DNA of 64,000 nucleotides from the NCBI GenBank assembly GCA_022478985.1, contig JAKSZP010014959.1, positions 1-64,000 on the forward strand, given 5' to 3'. Numbering within the stretch: position 1 is the stretch's first letter; every line of letters starts with the position of its first letter. Made by a program: the position numbers and the translations under genes. Below, piece by piece: positions 48,555 through 58,880 of this stretch. The notes below the pieces were generated by a model, which saw nothing but the letters and a program-made list of their open reading frames with translations, did not search any database and was not told the DNA's origin. The stretch is from Massospora cicadina. Lineage: Eukaryota > Entomophthoromycota > Entomophthoromycetes > Entomophthorales > Entomophthoraceae.

Positions 48555-49730
48555 ACTATGGCAAGCCCTTTATGCTGTTAGTAGATGCCTCTGATTACGC
48601 CGTTGGAGCTATTTTGGCTCAGATGGAAGAGCTTGGGGTTGATCATCCTGTTTCCTACTAAGCAAGATGCTCTCCAAAGCTGAACACAACTACAGCGTCA
48701 CTGAGAAGGAGTGCCTAGCTGTTCTGCCCGCTGTGAAGCACTACCTCCCCTTTTTGTAATGGATGGGGCTCCCAAGGCCCAGCCTGCCACTGGCTGTAAA
48801 CCCAAACCCCACTCCACCAATGGAAAGAGTAATAGCTGTACCAACCCCGAAGAGTCCTGTCTAAATGGATGGCCTTGACAGGCACACCAGGCCAAGGTGC
48901 GGCACACTAGCCTCTGTCACCTCAGGCCACCGGGCCAAGGTGCATCAATACAACATCCAAGGCCTCGAAGTCACTGGGTCATGGTGCAACCAACCGGCCT
49001 CTGTTGCCTCGGGCCACTCTGGCTCCATCCCCTTCCTATTGCCAGGGCAACACCACTCCAAACGGATCCTGGCGCATCCACCCCCTTCCTCACCTCCTAT
49101 CATACTGCCATCCACGCCCCCAACCTTGCTTGAATAAAATACAATTAAAAATTATATTAAATAAACAAGTCTAGTGAATAGCGGCCTTTATTAGGAGTGA
49201 ACATGGAGATTGGAATAGAATTCCAAAGTGAGGTCCATCAGGGCTGACCTCGCTTTGAAATACTTCCTAAAAAGGCGAAATAAATTGTAGGTAATGAGGG
49301 GCACAAAAGCCTCTGGAATTGATGGCATCCTGGCAACTTGGCGGCAAATGGGGAAACCTCAGGACGAACAGCCACTTAAATAAATGTTTTTAAATAAGTA
49401 TCCTGTTATCAACCCAATTAGGAAAAACCTACTCGGAATAATGGGATTTCAACCATTAAAATAAATGAATCTCATAATTCCCAACCTTGGGAGATTTATG
49501 TATGATCATCAATCATTACATTTCTTATATGGGGCTTCCTTCAAAGTGGTTACTGACCACGCCTCCTTAAAGTGGTTGCAGAATATGAAGGACCACACGG
49601 GATGATTGTCTCACTGGGCTTTGAAGCTCCAGCATTATGATATGACAATTGAGCATCAAGCTCGAACATGTCATATGAAAGTTGATGGGCTGAAACGTCT
49701 GCCTGTCTTACACCTTGACAATAGCGAAGC
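48555..49730 (+). pseudogene. Element F RNase H, split by an insert
   Basis: First part reads [37 protein letters not shown] and AVKHYLPFL, ending near 48,757. Second part resumes at about 49,525 with YGASFKVVTDHASLKWLQ, then HWALKLQHYDMTIEHQ. Joined across the insert, the order of Ty3/gypsy RNase H is restored without loss. The catalytic Asp of VDASD is kept. A single stop occurs near 48,660. Confidence 0.8.
48758..49524. mobile_element. 0.77-kb insert in element F RNase H
   Basis: Extra sequence between PFL and YGASFK of the RNase H. The left half (to about 49,137) is GC-rich with open frames rich in Pro and Ser (HPPPSSPPIILPSTPPTLLE) and ends CAACCTTGCTTGAATAAAA, somewhat like the 3' end of the ORF1-only elements. 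The right half is AT-rich, with AATAAA repeated. Possible flanking duplication TTTTTGTA and TTTCTTATA is imperfect. Its class is unknown; a fragment of another LINE-dependent element is a guess. Confidence 0.5.
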
Positions 49731-50970
49731 AAAGAGGTTACATGACCTCCTCATGACTCCTGATGCATGGGGGGATGAGGATGAACTTGTACAAGAGATG
49801 CTAGCTCGGCACTCCCACATTACCAAGGTGGAAAGTGGGAAACTATACAAGAAAGTATGGGCAAACTGGTTACCCTATCTCTGGCCATCAGAGCGAGTAC
49901 CTGTAATTTTGAGTTCCCATTCTATTTTAGGGCATAGTGGGGTAGGAAGACATATGAGTGGGTTAAAGAGCGCTATTACTATGAGGGCATCATGGAGATC
50001 ATAACTGAGGTCCTGGACGCTTGTCTGACCTGCAAAAAGCAATCCAGTTTCAAGGCCTGGTATTAATACCAACCCACTACACCTCAGCAACCCTTCCAAC
50101 CATAAGTTTAGACGTGGTTGGGCTCTACCCCAGACTACTGGGGGAAATCAATATACCTTGGCCAGAATTGATCACTTCACCAAGTGGGTGAAGCTGTGGA
50201 TCTCCCTGCTCATATGGCCAAGGCATCAGCCACTTTCCTCCATCAGAATATTTTTGCTTGAATGGACCATCTAGTACTAAAAAAAATATTTTTGCTTGAA
50301 ATGGTTTCCCCCAGGTTCTTCTCTGTGATAATGGGAAAAACTTCACCTCCAGAGTGGTGAAGATCCTCATTACCTCCATGAGCATGCAAAAGCTCCTTTT
50401 GGCACCCTATAAACCCTCAACCAATGGTACTGTGGAGAGAGCAAATGGGACCCTGGTTTCTATATTACTAAAAATGGCCACTTCAGACTCAATTCACTGG
50501 GATCTGTACTAACCAAGTGAACTCATGACCTACCATATCATTTACCGTATTATCTCAAAATGTCTCCTTTCCATTTATTGTATGGACGGGAACCTGGAGT
50601 ACCAGCATTATTAGCCAAAGATATTTTCTCAGATAGGACTGACCCTGAGCAAGCCATGAAGAAGTTGGCCCAGCACATCATTCAGTTACAATCAGAGGCT
50701 ATGTCTAATTTGGCCAAAACTGTCACCAAAGAGGGTCAAGCCGCTAATGAGCTCCAGCCTTCTTACTTTCTTCCATTTATCCGACTTGATGCTTTATTAT
50801 TATAATCTCATCACTCTTAGAAAAAAGCTTGGGTCTATTTGGGAAGGACCTTTTGTAGTCACTTACAAGTGAGGGGAGGAGTACTCCATCAGATCCCCTG
50901 GTATAGGAGTTATTGTCAACTGGGTGCATGGCTGGTTCTTGCGGCCTTATTCTCTCCCTAACACTCTTAA
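49731..50970 (+). pseudogene. Element F integrase
   Basis: An open frame (49,606-50,004) carries the end of RNase H and the integrase zinc-binding domain (HSILGHSGVGRH; DACLTCKK in the next frame near 50,020). Core: GGNQYTLARIDHFTKWV near 50,140, second catalytic Asp in LCDNGKNF (50,327-50,329), Glu in TVERANGTL (50,435-50,437), exactly 35 residues apart as in the D,D-35-E family. The C-terminal region (50,560-50,960) has FHLLYGREPGVP, IIQLQSEAMSNLAK and GPFVVTYK. A 16-bp duplication (AATATTTTTGCTTGAA at 50,247 and 50,285) breaks the core. It would integrate the cDNA. Confidence 0.8.
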
Positions 50971-50979
50971 AAGAGGTGA

Positions 50980-51724
50980 TGTCAGACAATTACAAGTCTG
51001 ATATTGTACTAAGAGTGATTCAGGTTTTGAAATAAGTAACATTGGCCAAAAAACCCTGATCAATTCTTGGTGGAACCCCACAAATTGGGGTAATAGAATT
51101 GCCCCAAGTCCTTTACCAAATCACCCTATAGCTAATAGCAGGTTTACGCCAAACCTGCAGCACAAAAAGTGAGGAGCTGTTCCAAAGGTCATCTCCATCC
51201 CCTCTCTAATGTAGTCCCAACACCTACTCCTTGACCACCCTCTTTTACAGCTTTGGAGAGGGTTTTACCATAGGCGAATATTTTCTCGCCTAATTATTGG
51301 GTGATATATATTAGTTTACTGCCTCACAGATATGTCCTACCTGTTACTGACCCTCTATTAGTCATTCCATCCAAGCAATGCGAGTCTCAAGAGCTCTGAT
51401 AGGTTAAAAGCCCATATTATTAATTTTGGATGCACCAAGCTTATATCAAATTTCCCATCTGACTCACTTAGAGCTTCAATAAAATTAAAAACTAAGCCTC
51501 AAGATTATAATAGGGTTTGCTTCTTGTCCCCGGAGTGGTTACTAATAAAAAATATCTAAATAAACCTTATATTAAGTTGAAGTTTTAAGACTTTTAATTA
51601 TAAAGTGGTCAATAACCCATACTAATTTATCCCACAGTAGAGAACCAACTTCTCCTGAAAAATATTTGTTGTAATTCAGGTGTGAAAATGCACCAGCGAG
51701 CTAATTAAACCTTAAATTCTAACA
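50980..51724 (+). mobile_element. 3' LTR of element F
   Basis: 745 bp, TGTCAG start and ACA end, followed by the CTTAT duplication. Pairs with 44,480-45,217, with visible divergence. Confidence 0.9.
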
Positions 51725-51729
51725 CTTAT

Positions 51730-52049
51730 GCCTGAGAAGGGTTTTCTGGTGAAGCGTTGGCGTTGTTTGATTTGAATAAAAAACATTCTATATATTTTTT
51801 GTTGAATACTATTTTTAACCCTTTAGGGAAAATCAGCACAACTATTTTGGTGGACACAAGAACTTTGAAAAAAAAATTGACAAAGCCCTAGCTGAATACC
51901 TTAAGTTGAATTACCAGTCATATGGTATGGTTTGGGGAGGGTTTCTGAAGGTATTCCCATGCTGAAGGTTATTGGGTTAGTGGATTATCAAGCTTATAAA
52001 TATCATTTGGCTAACTGCTTCTAAGCAATTAAAATCTCTTGAACCCCAT
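51730..52049 (+). pseudogene. Chromovirus G internal sequence right of F
   Basis: Continues the region cut at 44,479. Frames read DKALAEYLKLNYQSYG and similar pieces, possibly gag. No motif is diagnostic. Confidence 0.35.
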
Positions 52050-52863
52050 TGTTTTGGGAATAGAGTGGCGGCGAAAGTTTGGCGATAGAACTGACTTAAA
52101 AAAATACCTTATCCTTAGCTTTAAAATATGGTCAAGAATTAATTGTCCCTTTGTCTGAAGCAAACTCTCAGATTGTCGGATTTTTGCGTTGGACAAGCTT
52201 GCTGGTACTAAGTTGCAGAAATCCAACAATAGGGGGTTGGAACCACTGAAAATAAAAAAGCTAATTAAGCTTAAAAAACTAGGAAGTTATGGGTTTTTAA
52301 AAAGTTTTATTGGGAGATGCCAGGGATAAAAGAAAAAACGACCCCCTCAATATCCAACCGGTCAGTATTTATACTGACTTGAGAGTTGATTGGAATAAAG
52401 TCAGAATGGCTTGTTACATTCTGAATATAGAAATATGCGTTTTCAGCCTATTGAAGCTTGGAAAATTCACTTCACTTTGGCTTAATGATGGATGGTGAGT
52501 TAATTCTTGGCAATATGTATCCATGGGGTAACAATTTAATAAATTTCAGCCAAACCCCTTTGGCTAAAATTATTTCACCTTGGGTGACCTCCGCCACACT
52601 TATAAAAGGGGGTGGCCCTCGCTTAGGTGTTTGAAGGGATTTGGACATGGCAGAGAAAAACCGCCGATGGACTCCACAGGTTCCCTTGCATGGTCAGTGT
52701 AATCTGACTATTTGATCTTGTGTTACCTTCTCATGAAGTATTGGAAATAATGTTATCCTGATTTGTGGGGTTCCACCGAGAATTGACCAGGGGTTTTTGG
52801 ATGATTTTTCAGCATCTACCTCTGAAACACTCTTTAATACATCAGACTTGTAATTTTCTGACA
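52050..52863 (-). mobile_element. LTR L (minus strand) inside chromovirus G
   Basis: On the minus strand it starts TGTCAGAAAATTACAAG at 52,863 and carries the CCAAAAACCCCTGG ... GGTGGAACCCC block shared with the LTRs of F and K. It also has a TATA-like CAGTATAAATACTG near 52,375 and CAATAAAA near 52,306. Similarity to LTR K extends beyond the block, around 52,500-52,700. The far end near 52,050 is a guess; no duplication was found. Most likely a solo LTR. Confidence 0.5.
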
Positions 52864-54300
52864 GGGTGATTTTCCCCAATAACCCAAGGTCCATGCAATC
52901 AGTCTTGGTCCATTGCTGAAGCCCTCTTTGAAGGTACCCTTAACTTCCTGTTTGGAGGGCTGTATTCATTGTTTAATGTGGCTTCAGCCAATATACTACC
53001 AGCACATTCAGAGCTTAATTGTGAGTCCAATACACTATTGACTGGGGTATATGTTTTATATCATTTGCCCTTTAACCATACGGTAGAAAGCAGCCATAGA
53101 TATGAGAATTAGAAAGCAGTTAGCTAAAGGCGCAATAAATCAGCGTACCTTCTCCAGTATGCTCCCTACTTCTTTTTGCGGAAAATGCAATGGTACCTTA
53201 CGCCCATGTAGAGATTATGGAACTTAAACAACGTCACAGTACCAGATTTGTATTCCATCCTGGTTGAACTACATATTGCTCGCTATGTGGACAAGGCTAA
53301 AGTCTTCTCCAAACTGTATTGCTCAAATGCGTTCAATAAGATCTGTATAAAGAAGGGCCAGGAGTGGCTAACTGCATTCCAAACCAGAAATGAAAATTTC
53401 CAGTTTAGGGGTTATGCCCTTTGGGCTTAAAAACTTGCTAACTTTCAACGCTGTATAAATGCGACCTTATACCTGTGGGTGTATGAGCGGTTGCCTACCT
53501 GAGGATATTCTGGTTTTTCCTTCTGATCAAGATTCCCATGCAATACGCCTACAACAAGTGTTGGTGCGGTTGAGGGCAGTGACCTTACGCTAAAAATCAG
53601 TAAATGTTAAGTTATAAGTTACATGTCACCTTCATAGGCAACGTCATGTTTGACCAAGGCCATATTAGAACTCCAGACAAGGAGAAGGAGATTCAAGAGT
53701 GGCCAACTCAACTTTGTTCAGAGAAATGAGGAGTTTTTGGGTGCGTGTACATTCCTTAAAAATCACGCCAAATCTTTCTGAGGTGGCGGCGCCCTTGTAC
53801 AAAGCAAATAGGGCAAAAGCGCTCTGGTGGTCCCCCGTTTTGTAGGATGCCTTCACAGAGGTAAAGTGCACCCTGTTGTCTACGTTCATCCTTTGCCATG
53901 TAGATCCAGAAAAAGAGTTTATTGTGGCTACTGATGCTTCCAACTTTGCCATAGCAGCTGCTTTGTTACAAGTGGGAAGAGATGAATAAAGCATCCGTTA
54001 GGATTTTCTAGAAAATGTCCTTACCAGAGTTAGCTACACCAAATATGACAAATAGTTAACAGAAGTGTTTGAGGCGCTGAACTACTGGCGTTAACATTTG
54101 CATGGCTCAACCCTTCCATTCCATATTTATACATATCACCATGCCTTGTTGTACTACCATGCACCTCATGTTCTGACCCCATGGCAAACTTGCTGGCATG
54201 AGACCCTGGCCCAATTTGTGTTCACTTATGAGTTTATAAAGGGCAAGGAAATGGTTTGGCGGATGCTATGAGTCAAAACTCTGCATTAGCATTTGCTCCA
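52864..54300 (+). pseudogene. Chromovirus G reverse transcriptase and RNase H
   Basis: RT starts near 53,098 (RKQLAKGAINQ), followed by GTLRPCRDYGT, NNVTVPDLYSILVEL, and at 53,248-53,430 an open part KAKVFSKLYCSNAFNKICIK and EWLTAFQTRNENFQF. Family has KLDLRSAYN here, so the catalytic Asp of motif A is lost. The YLDD region is too worn to read. RNase H at about 53,920-54,200 reads FIVATDASNFAIAAALLQVG and SYTKYDK, then EFIKGKEM. These match the chromovirus clade better than elements C-F. Confidence 0.75.
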
Positions 54301-54469
54301 AAGGAGGTAGAGGTACACAACATCCACTTGATGATTCCGCTGGGTAAGATTGTGTCCCAACATCCTTCTCCCATAACCCATGTGTCAGCGCTTGCTCCTC
54401 TGAAAAAATGCAGAGGAATATGGTATGTTCAGAAAGGTGGTCCTTTCACAGCCCTTGTAAGCCAAATAT

Positions 54470-55400
54470 ACTTGGACCTCGCCAAGAGCAAGTTAAATCA
54501 GAAATCTATTACCAGGGGTTACTCATTAAGGATGAGATAGTGTGGTTTCAGGGACGCCTATGAGTTCCCGCTGGACCCCTTTGCCTGGAAATCATCTGGG
54601 GCCATCATGACGGAATCACCATTGGTCATCCTGGGAAGGAAAAGACCCTGGATCTAATTTGCTTTACTTATAATTGGAAGTGATTAGCCACACAGGTTGC
54701 CAGGTAATGTAAGGAGTGCCTGGTCTGCAATCAAATGAAGCCAAATTGCCAGCCCCTCGTGGGGTTGTTGGTATTAGTTCAAAATGCTAAAGGGCCTTGA
54801 ACCTCCTTATTGGTGGATTTTATTGTGGAGTTACTTTCATCTGATGACTTCGATGTTATCATGGTAGTGTGGACTGTTTTCAAAGTTCATCCACTTTTTC
54901 TATAGAAAAGTAATGATTTCAGCTGAGATGGCTAGTCCCTTTGTGCCTCATGAGTTCGCCCTTCATGTGGAGCCCCAGGAGATATTTAGTGAATGTGGGC
55001 CCAAGTTTATCTCTGAATTTTAAGAAGAGTTGTGTAAGCCTCTTCAGATTTGCCCTGATGTTCAACTGCCTATCACCACCAATCAGATTGGCGGACTGAA
55101 TGAGTGAAACAGTTCCTGGAACAGTTTCTGCGTGGTTAAACTGCCGCAAACCATTCAGAAAGGGTTTCCTATCTTTCCATGGCCCAATTTAGCTACAACA
55201 ATGCCCAGCATGCATCCATTAAATGTTCCCCATTTTTTTCCAACTATGAGTTTAACCCCACCTTCAACATGGTGCCCAGCTTTGGTTCCAAAATGGAAGT
55301 GGTAGAGTATTTTGCTAATATTATAAGAAAATACATTAGGGGTGAGCACAAATTTGGGTGCATCTATGCAAGCTTATAAGAATAATGGTGATGAAAAGAG
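54470..55400 (+). pseudogene. Chromovirus G integrase
   Basis: Zinc-binding domain at about 54,590-54,740: IIWGHHDGITIGHPGKEK ... CKECLVCNQ, all four ligands present. Core begins DFIVELLSSDDFDVIMVV near 54,820 and includes HQSDWR near 55,085. The chromovirus-type C-terminal block is FSYNNAQHASIKCSPFFSNY at about 55,180-55,250, in a 66-codon open part with FNPTFNMVPSFG. Stops interrupt the core. It would integrate the cDNA, steered by the chromodomain that follows. Confidence 0.8.
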
Positions 55401-55604
55401 ATGTGTAGGTCCTGCATAAAAGGAAGGGGATCACATGATGCTTGATGCTAGAAACATACAAATCAAGCAGTCATGCAAAAGGTGGACTGTAGAGGCTAGG
55501 GCCTTACCATATTTTCAGAAAGGTGGGCCACCCCTCATACCAGTTGACTTCTCCCTCATTTCAGATCTTAGCCATCTTTCATGAAAGTAATTTGATGTTG
55601 TTTT

Positions 55605-55860
55605 AGGGCCCTCACCAGAGACTCCAGAGGCATATCTCATCAATGGGGTTCCAGAGTGGGAAGTGGAGTAGATTGTAGCCCCCTGTCATGTAAGAAGAAG
55701 ACTCAAGTACCTGGTATCCTGGAAGGGATTTGATGCAGCAGAAGACAATTGGATACCAGCGCACAATTGCACCCATGCCCAAGACCTGATTGAAGGTTTC
55801 AAAAGTGTTTCCCTGAGGCTGCAGGACCCAATCCAAAGCAAAACATCGCCACCATGAAGC
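55605..55860 (+). pseudogene. Integrase C-terminal chromodomain of chromovirus G
   Basis: Reads PEAYLINGVPEWEVE, one TAG stop, IVAPCHVRRRLKYLVSWKGF, DAAEDNWIPAHN and AQDLIEGF. The order of aromatic and acidic residues (Y/W-x-VE, YLV-x-WKG, E-x-x-W-x-P) is that of a chromodomain. In chromoviruses this binds methylated histone H3 and directs integration into heterochromatin. The stop codon and nearby decay rule out function today. A purine-rich GGAGGGTGGTGGAG follows and should be the polypurine tract before the 3' LTR. Confidence 0.85.
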
Positions 55861-56580
55861 TGGCCCCTACCCACAAGAACTTTTCCTTGGACTAAGCCCC
55901 TGGAGGGTGGTGGAGCCCAAAAAGAATGAGATGGTAATGTCATAGTTAAATGCATAAATGAGGGCACCAACTGTAAAGATAAGGCTGGATGTCAGGAAGC
56001 CAAAAAGATCAAGTTGCAAGGCCTCCCTGGCCTAAAACCTACCCTGGACCAACGCTGGGTACCGGCAAGATATGCCCAGGTTGGTCCTGGGGATGTGAGT
56101 GATGTTTAGCCCTGCATTACATCCTGGGAGTTAAAATGCACCAGCTATGTTAATGATCCAGATGGTTCATTACAGTTGGTGGGGGACAGGGTTTTAAACC
56201 TGTTCCATTTATAATATTGCCAGATTGGGACAAATTTACTTACAACCTATAACTTGAGTTCAGACATCTCAAGCTGCAGAACCATACCAGATAGTAGTGT
56301 GCACCTATAAGTTCATTTAGGCTTAGCACCACACTTGCAGATTGATGATTCTTCCCTTAATATCTGTGTTGATTCCTCAAGACTGACCTTCCTTATTGGT
56401 CAACTTCATCTAATATAATTCCTATTAATTTTATATTTTTTGTATGGTCCCTTGGGCAAACCTGTGTGCTGACCTTTTTGAGGAGGTCTCCAACAACATT
56501 GGCCACAATATTTTAATAAGATTAATGGTAGCATCTGGTGCACCTCTGGGCCACCCCAGTCCCCTTAGATTGAGGCCCCC

Positions 56581-57594
56581 TGTCAGGCATATGGCAATTA
56601 GAAAATAGACTGGCCTACCAGCCTGGATGCCAGAGCATCCAAGTGGTGAACCAGAATGCCAGGGGCACTGCTGCTGGTATGATGGATATGGAACTAGAAG
56701 GGAACTTAAATCTCAACAGATAAAAACGGAAATTTGGGGGAGGGTGTTTTTATTGGAAAATTTAAGGGAAGAGAATCAACCAACAATTTTCTCAGTGAGA
56801 TGCGCCTGATTAAATAGTCATCAATTTTGGGGAAAATAAGCTGGGATTGGGTTTCACAAGTTTGACCTAAGTGGTGAACTATTTGGGAATGGGCAGGTTA
56901 GTTCCCTGGGGACCAACATTGCAAAATTCAGTGACAAGCTGAGTTTCAGTTGGATTGACCTAAATGGTGAAATATTCAGAAATGGGCAGGTTAGTTCCCT
57001 GGGGACTGACATCGCTAAGTTTGGCGGCAGGCCAAGTTGTGGTCAGTTCAACCTAAGAGGTGAACTATTTGGGAATAGGAGGGTTAGTTCCCTGAAGGAC
57101 TGACATTGCAAAATTTGGTGACAAGCCAAGTTGCAGTCAGTGGTATTGCATCAGGTGCAATGCCCAATTTTCTGGCAGGAAGCTGTCCATAGGGGGTGAT
57201 GCCTGATGGATTTGGGAGGGGGGGAAGATTTTCAATTATCATGTAAACCAAATTGCAACCGTCGGGTGTTTCAGCTGATAGATCAGCCTTCATACCTCTT
57301 CAACCATTTGAAATCTGAGTATCCAGATGATTACCGCTCGAATTAGTTGCAATCAGTTCTATTTTGGTGATCTCAGTGCAGGTTTTACTAATTCCTCATA
57401 ACAGTTCTGCTGAGGAGAGTGCAAGTACCAGAAGCGGGATCTGAAGCTGAAGGGCTATTTTCCAGCACTCGTCTACCACACAAGTGAGATCGCCCTGAGT
57501 AATGAGGGCTATGACCATCCTCTTTGGTACTTTCTTGCTCAGGAACAGAAAGGTGGCTTAATCAATGCCTAGAGGATGTTCCTCAGGACTTACA
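56581..57594 (+). mobile_element. Solo LTR with internal 93-bp repeats
   Basis: 1,014 bp, TGTCAGGCAT start and GACTTACA end, with a perfect 5-bp duplication CCCCC (56,576-56,580 and 57,595-57,599). The empty site is visible in the 5' LTR of G near 42,738. TG...CA ends, size and duplication fit a solo LTR, the TGTCAG start fitting the Ty3/gypsy LTRs here. No internal region or second LTR is present. A tandem repeat occupies its centre. Confidence 0.8.
56864..57142 (+). repeat. 93-bp tandem repeat, three units
   Basis: Units start at 56,864, 56,957 and 57,050 (exact 93-bp spacing). Each contains GGTGAACTATTTGGGAAT or a close form and GGTTAGTTCCCT. A worn partial unit precedes. The period is a multiple of three and two units are open in one frame (31 codons each, for example DLSGELFGNGQVSSLG), but the frame opens after a stop at 56,837 and lacks an ATG. 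Confidence 0.85.
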
Positions 57595-57849
57595 CCCCCA
57601 AGCACCCTGACACTGCTCTCCACCTGGTTATGAATTCCTCTTTGGAGTCCAACCAAGTTTTGTTGTTTATTTGTTATCTCCTATTGTACTCTGGGTTGTA
57701 TACCCTTGCCCTGGGTCCCTTTTGCATCAGCACCATCTGTGGTGCCCTGTTCCCAATCTTGCTAATGGCTTGTTCCCTGTTGGTGTGGTGGTGCATCCTG
57801 CACCACCTTGCCGGGAATGGGAGAATTACAGACACTTGCTTGACAGGTT

Positions 57850-58035
57850 TAATGCAATAAACATCCAGGGAAAAGATTTTGAATCAAGTTGAAATAAAAC
57901 AGATATAAAGAAACCTGGAACCCTTTAATCAGTTTTTATTGGGAAACTGATGAGGGGGTTTAATATCTGGTACTAAGATTTTTTCAGAGCTTTTAAATAA
58001 TCTAGGCTTTAGTGGCAGAACATAGGATAAAAAAA
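57850..58035. other. AT-rich flank of chromovirus G
   Basis: No gene seen. Contains a short perfect hairpin, ATCAGTTT with AAACTGAT around 57,928-57,951. Confidence 0.5.
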
Positions 58036-58380
58036 TTTGGGAAAAAAGAACCTCTTTTTAAAAAAAGCTCTAAAAAATATGAAACTATCAAGAAATCATG
58101 CCTCCTCAATAAAACCCTTTTTAAAGTTGGTGCCATCTTCCAATCTGACTTATAGAATTTTGCTCCCAAATACAATTTATATCTTATCTCTGGATTAGGT
58201 CCAAGTGTAAACTATAAGCAACTTAGAATATATAGTACTGTGTATATAAATCATAAATACCTATTATAAGTCAGTTAAAATATGGTGCTGACTTCAAAAA
58301 GGGTTTTATTGAGGAGGTATAATTTCTCAATTATTTCATACTTTTTAGAGCCTTTTTTAAAGGAGGTTCCTTTTCCCAAA
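58036..58380. repeat. Inverted repeat, arms of about 120 bp
   Basis: Left arm 58,036-58,155, right arm 58,261-58,380, spacer 105 bp. The right arm is the reverse complement of the left with scattered mismatches; best blocks are CCTCCTCAATAAAACCC against GGGTTTTATTGAGGAGG and CTGACTTATA against TATAAGTCAG. Each arm has AATAAA directed inwards. It could be a MITE-like element or two LTR ends head to head. No duplication was recognised at its ends. Confidence 0.8.
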
Positions 58381-58598
58381 ATTTTTTTGAGAAGGTTCTT
58401 TTTTTCTCAAAAAACTTTACCCCCAGTTCTTTTCCCCTCAAAAAAATTAGTGCATTTTTAAAAGTGGCTCTTTTTCCTACTTTTATTAATAAACTACCTC
58501 TATATATCCTTTTTGACCCCTTATTATTTCTCTATAAAATTAAAACTCATTGTATATATATTATATATAGTATCCTATAAACAAATATAAGGATAATT

Positions 58599-58880
58599 CA
58601 GTTTATTAAATTTAGTTGATTTTATTGGTCAAATTATACTAAATTTACTAGTCACCATCTACAATACTTCATTTTATTAAATTTAGATGATTTTATTGGT
58701 CAACATATGCCGAATTTACTGATCGCCATCTTCAGTAAATTATTTTATTAGATTTGGTTGCTCTCATTAGTCAATCTATGGTAAATTTATTGATCGCTAT
58801 CTAAAATAATTCATTTTATCAAATTTAGATGAGTTTATCGGTCAAATTATGCAAAAATGATAGCCATCTATAAAGATTTA
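58599..58880. repeat. 71-bp tandem repeat, four units
   Basis: Units begin at 58,599, 58,670, 58,741 and 58,812, always 71 bp apart, each starting near ATTTTATTAAATTTAG and containing ATTGGTCAA and CGCCATCT or close forms. Units differ by several substitutions, so the array is not newly expanded. It marks the edge of the repeat-rich DNA next to the CpG-containing TIM44 island. Confidence 0.9.

Larger units (their letters stand above)
44480..51724 (+). mobile_element. Ty3/gypsy element F
   Basis: 7,245 bp with a perfect 5-bp target-site duplication CTTAT (44,475-44,479 and 51,725-51,729). LTRs of 738 and 745 bp begin TGTTGTACAATTAC and TGTCAGACAATTAC and end CCAACA and CTAACA. PBS, gag, DTGA protease, YLDD RT, RNase H, D-35-E integrase and a polypurine-like AAAAGAGGTGA follow in order. 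It lies inside chromovirus G and is itself cut by an insert at about 48,758-49,524. Codons are the clearest of all LTR elements here, yet gag, RT and integrase have frameshifts. Confidence 0.9.
40208..57845 (+). mobile_element. Chromovirus G (Ty3/gypsy) with nested insertions
   Basis: LTRs 40,208-43,001 and 55,938-57,845 match once an ORF1-only element is removed from the first and a solo LTR from the second, giving about 880-890 bp each. Starts are TGTCATGG and TGTCATAG, ends TTGATA and TTGACA. A 4-bp duplication GGTT stands at 40,204-40,207 and 57,846-57,849. Internal sequence carries RT, RNase H, integrase and a C-terminal chromodomain, in that order. Also nested inside are element F and LTR L. 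After removing the ORF1-only element, element F and the solo LTR, it measures about 7.5 kb, including the unremoved LTR L. It is old: LTRs differ visibly and coding is broken. Confidence 0.8.
55938..57845 (+). mobile_element. 3' LTR of chromovirus G, split by a solo LTR
   Basis: Begins TGTCATAGTTAAATG, ends TTGACA. 55,970-56,575 and 57,600-57,845 match the two halves of the 5' LTR (40,240-40,686 with 42,602-42,735, and 42,745-43,001). The 1,014-bp piece between them is absent from the 5' LTR and is flanked by CCCCC. Hydrophobic open frames seen in both LTR copies are DNA-level similarity and not claimed as genes. Confidence 0.8.

Noticed and set aside
57576..57860. Hydrophobic open frame resembling a two-span membrane protein, similar to a frame at 42,745-42,990
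   Set aside because: Both lie in the LTRs of chromovirus G, so similarity is explained by LTR identity at insertion; the first copy has a stop in frame.
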